A stretch of DNA of 15,559 nucleotides from Eikenella sp963548155 (lineage in GTDB: Bacteria > Pseudomonadota > Gammaproteobacteria > Burkholderiales > Neisseriaceae): the NCBI GenBank assembly GCA_963548155.1, contig CAUUTP010000049.1, positions 1 through 15,559 on the forward strand. Direction: 5' to 3'. This document shows, piece by piece, positions 13,927-15,559 of this stretch. Within the stretch, counting starts at the first letter, position 1. Each line of letters opens with the position of its first letter. Position numbers and translations under genes: made by a program. The notes under the pieces were generated by a model that was not told where the DNA came from, did not search any database, and saw only the letters and a program-made list of their open reading frames with translations.

Positions 13927-14067
13927 TATTGCTATCGAAAAGGAGGCTTTCCGAACAAGGATTTGACTGGCTGTAGAGCAAATATTTACCCGCGCGGTTT
14001 CCTGTAGGAAATCGTTACGTTGTTTACACTTTTCTTAGCTATCTAGGGCAGCCTTTTTTTAATCGAC

Positions 14068-14106
14068 AGGCTGCCTGAAATCCGAAAATCTGTTTTCAGG
14101 CAGCCT
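14068..14106. terminator. Simonsiella-type DUS pair after gatB
   Basis: AGGCTGCCTGAA (14068-14079) and its inverted copy (14095-14106) form a 12-13-bp stem ten bases from the gatB stop. This 12-mer is the dialect described for Simonsiella (AG-simDUS), one base (G for A) from the host form. No T-run follows on the gatB strand. Confidence 0.8.
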
Positions 14107-14115
14107 GCACTTTAT

Positions 14116-15546
14116 TTACCCCAACTTCGCTTTAATCAACTCCTGCACCTGCGCGGGATTCGCTTTGCCTTTGCTGGCTTTCATCACTTGTCCCACAATC
14201 GCATTCAGGGCTTTTTCGTTGCCGGATTTAAATTGTTCCACGGCTTTGGCGTTGTTGGCCAGCACTTCGTCCACCATGGCTTCAATCGCGCCGGTATCGG
14301 TCATTTGTTGCAAACCGTGTTTTTCGATGATTTCGGCGATGGTGGCTTCGGGTTCCGCCCACATGGCTTCAAAGGCTTTTTTCGCCAATTTGCTGCTTAG
14401 AGTGCCGTCGGCGATTTTGCCCACCAACGCGGCGAGGCGCGGGGCGGTAATCGGGCTGTCGGCAAGTTCCATGCCTTCTTTGTTCAGCGTGGCGGCGAGT
14501 TCGCCGTTCATCCAGTTGGCAGTCAGCTTGCCTTGTCCGCTGGCTTTGGCGGCTTCTTCAAAATAGGCAGCCTGCACGCGGCTGGCGGTGAGCAGGCGCG
14601 CGTCGTAGTCGGATACGCCGTAATCCGCCACGAAACGTACCGCCATTTCTTTCGGCAGTTCGGGCATTTCTTCTTTGGCTTTTTGCAACTGGCCGTCTGA
14701 AATAATGACGGGCAGCAAATCAGGGTCGGGGAAGTAACGGTAGTCGTGTGCATCTTCTTTCAAACGCATCACGCGGGTTTCTCCTTTTTCCGGGTCAAAC
14801 AACATGGTTGCCTGCTGTACTTTGCCGCCGTCTTCCAAAATCTCGATTTGCGCTTCCACTTCGTAATTAATCGCCTGCTCCAAGAAGCGGAAGGAATTGA
14901 GGTTTTTAATCTCGCGGCGCGTGCCGAATTCCGCTTGGCCTTTCGGACGCACGGATACGTTGGCATCGACGCGGAACGAGCCTTCCGCCATATTGCCGTC
15001 GCAGATGTTCAGCCAGGTTACCAAGCTGTGTAAAGCTTTGGCGTAGGCAACGGCTTCGGCGGCGGAGCGCATTTCGGGTTCGGAGACCACTTCCAACAGC
15101 GGCGTGCCGGCACGGTTCAAGTCGATACCGGTTGCGCCGTTCAAGCCTTCATGCACGGATTTGCCTGCGTCTTCTTCCATGTGCGCGCGGGTTACATTGA
15201 TGGTTTTTACATCGTCGCCGACCACGATTTCCAGCTTGCCGTGTTCGACAATCGGTAAATCCAACTGACTGATTTGATAGCCTTTTGGTAAGTCTGGATA
15301 GAAGTAGTTTTTGCGGTCGAACACGTTTTTCTGATTGATTTTCGCATCCAAAGCCAAGCCTAATTTGATGGCTTTTTCAACGACTTCGCGGTTCATTACC
15401 GGCAGCACGCCCGGCAGTGCGCATTCCACCACGCTGGCGTGCGCGTTGGGTTCCGCACCGAATGCGGTCGATGCGCCACTGAAGATTTTGGATTTTGTGT
15501 TGAGTTGGACGTGGATTTCCAGTCCGATTACGGTTTCCCAGGTCAT
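14116..15546 (-). CDS. gatB: Asp-tRNA(Asn)/Glu-tRNA(Gln) amidotransferase subunit B
   Basis: GatB is the kinase/transamidase subunit of GatCAB, which converts Glu-tRNA(Gln) and often Asp-tRNA(Asn) to the amide forms in the cytoplasm. The 476 residues are full length for the family. Hallmarks: VIGLEIHVQLNTKSKIFSG near the start, DLPKGYQISQLDLPI, HMEEDAGKS, IDLNRAGTPLLEVVSEPEM, GNMAEGSFRVDANVSVRP and EIKNLNSFRFLEQAI, then a C-terminal YqeY-like tail ending KANPAQVQELIKAKL. The ATG is at 15546-15544; upstream sequence is cut by the window, so the ribosome site is only partly visible. gatA is probably just outside. The gene lacks eikDUS but holds GCCGTCTGAA at 14692-14701, the classic neisserial 10-mer, and is followed by a Simonsiella-type pair. 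This suggests acquisition or replacement from another member of the family. Confidence 0.97.
   Translation of the reverse strand: MTWETVIGLEIHVQLNTKSKIFSGASTAFGAEPNAHASVVECALPGVLPVMNREVVEKAIKLGLALDAKINQKNVFDRKNYFYPDLPKGYQISQLDLPIVEHGKLEIVVGDDVKTINVTRAHMEEDAGKSVHEGLNGATGIDLNRAGTPLLEVVSEPEMRSAAEAVAYAKALHSLVTWLNICDGNMAEGSFRVDANVSVRPKGQAEFGTRREIKNLNSFRFLEQAINYEVEAQIEILEDGGKVQQATMLFDPEKGETRVMRLKEDAHDYRYFPDPDLLPVIISDGQLQKAKEEMPELPKEMAVRFVADYGVSDYDARLLTASRVQAAYFEEAAKASGQGKLTANWMNGELAATLNKEGMELADSPITAPRLAALVGKIADGTLSSKLAKKAFEAMWAEPEATIAEIIEKHGLQQMTDTGAIEAMVDEVLANNAKAVEQFKSGNEKALNAIVGQVMKASKGKANPAQVQELIKAKLG
14692..14701 (+). repeat. Neisserial 10-mer DUS inside gatB
   Basis: GCCGTCTGAA, preceded by TG, is the core DUS of Neisseria meningitidis and N. 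gonorrhoeae; the 12-mer is one base from AG-DUS. It is read on the minus strand as ISDGQL. A single 10-mer could be chance, but it fits the foreign dialects nearby. Confidence 0.8.
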
Positions 15547-15559
15547 AAGGGGTCTTTCT

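Noticed and set aside
14565..14576. Kingella-like DUS AGGCAGCCTGCA inside gatB
   Set aside because: One mismatch to the Kingella dialect, but it encodes the conserved RVQAAYF segment, so coincidence is the simpler view.
1..15559. CRISPR arrays, rRNA, tRNA or prophage genes
   Set aside because: The only recurrent short repeats are DUS with irregular spacing; no tRNA cloverleaf, rRNA or phage gene was seen.

Overview
The window comes from a member of the Neisseriaceae, most probably Eikenella or a close relative. The main evidence is the 12-mer AGGCTACCTGAA, the DNA uptake sequence (DUS) dialect described for Eikenella (AG-eikDUS). My hand scan found about 28 exact copies on the two strands, plus seven one-mismatch copies. 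The genes agree with this: a ComEC uptake channel, neisserial-looking carA, dnaE and gatB, and an lptE-holA pair. The middle of the window is GC-rich. The stretch from about 12.5 kb to the right end is more AT-rich and looks patchy.

Layout. Positions 2-1015 hold the 3' part of carA (+), facing a DUS-hairpin terminator. The molybdate transporter modA-modB-modC runs leftward (3508 to 1136), with a candidate promoter and a strong inverted repeat upstream of modA and a DUS hairpin between modA and modB. Divergent from it, tsaC (3875-4441, +) makes the precursor of the t6A tRNA modification. A 106-bp Correia-type miniature element (4518-4623) lies directly in front of comEC (4652-6928, +). Next comes dnaE, the replicative polymerase (7095-10526, +), then a 393-bp spacer crowded with DUS hairpins. 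After it lie lptE-holA (12403 to 10920, -), the LPS-assembly lipoprotein and clamp-loader delta subunit, which overlap by one base.

From about 12.5 to 14.1 kb is an accessory patch on the minus strand. It holds a short membrane-protein remnant, a frameshifted two-CxxC zinc-ribbon-like gene, a 41-codon open frame, a 44-codon piece resembling the start of a DJ-1/PfpI protein, and an intact SemiSWEET transporter of 88 residues with a good promoter. The window ends with complete gatB (15546 to 14116, -).

Most notable: three DUS dialects occur within about 1 kb. Eikenella-type copies dominate, but one Neisseria-type AG-DUS (13313-13324) follows the PfpI-fragment terminator, a Simonsiella-type pair (14068-14106) follows gatB, and gatB itself holds the classic neisserial 10-mer GCCGTCTGAA. 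This suggests the right end is a mosaic built by natural transformation from other Neisseriaceae. The second strong observation is the Correia-like element upstream of comEC. Both rest on visible sequence plus remembered consensus sequences, and database searches would settle them.
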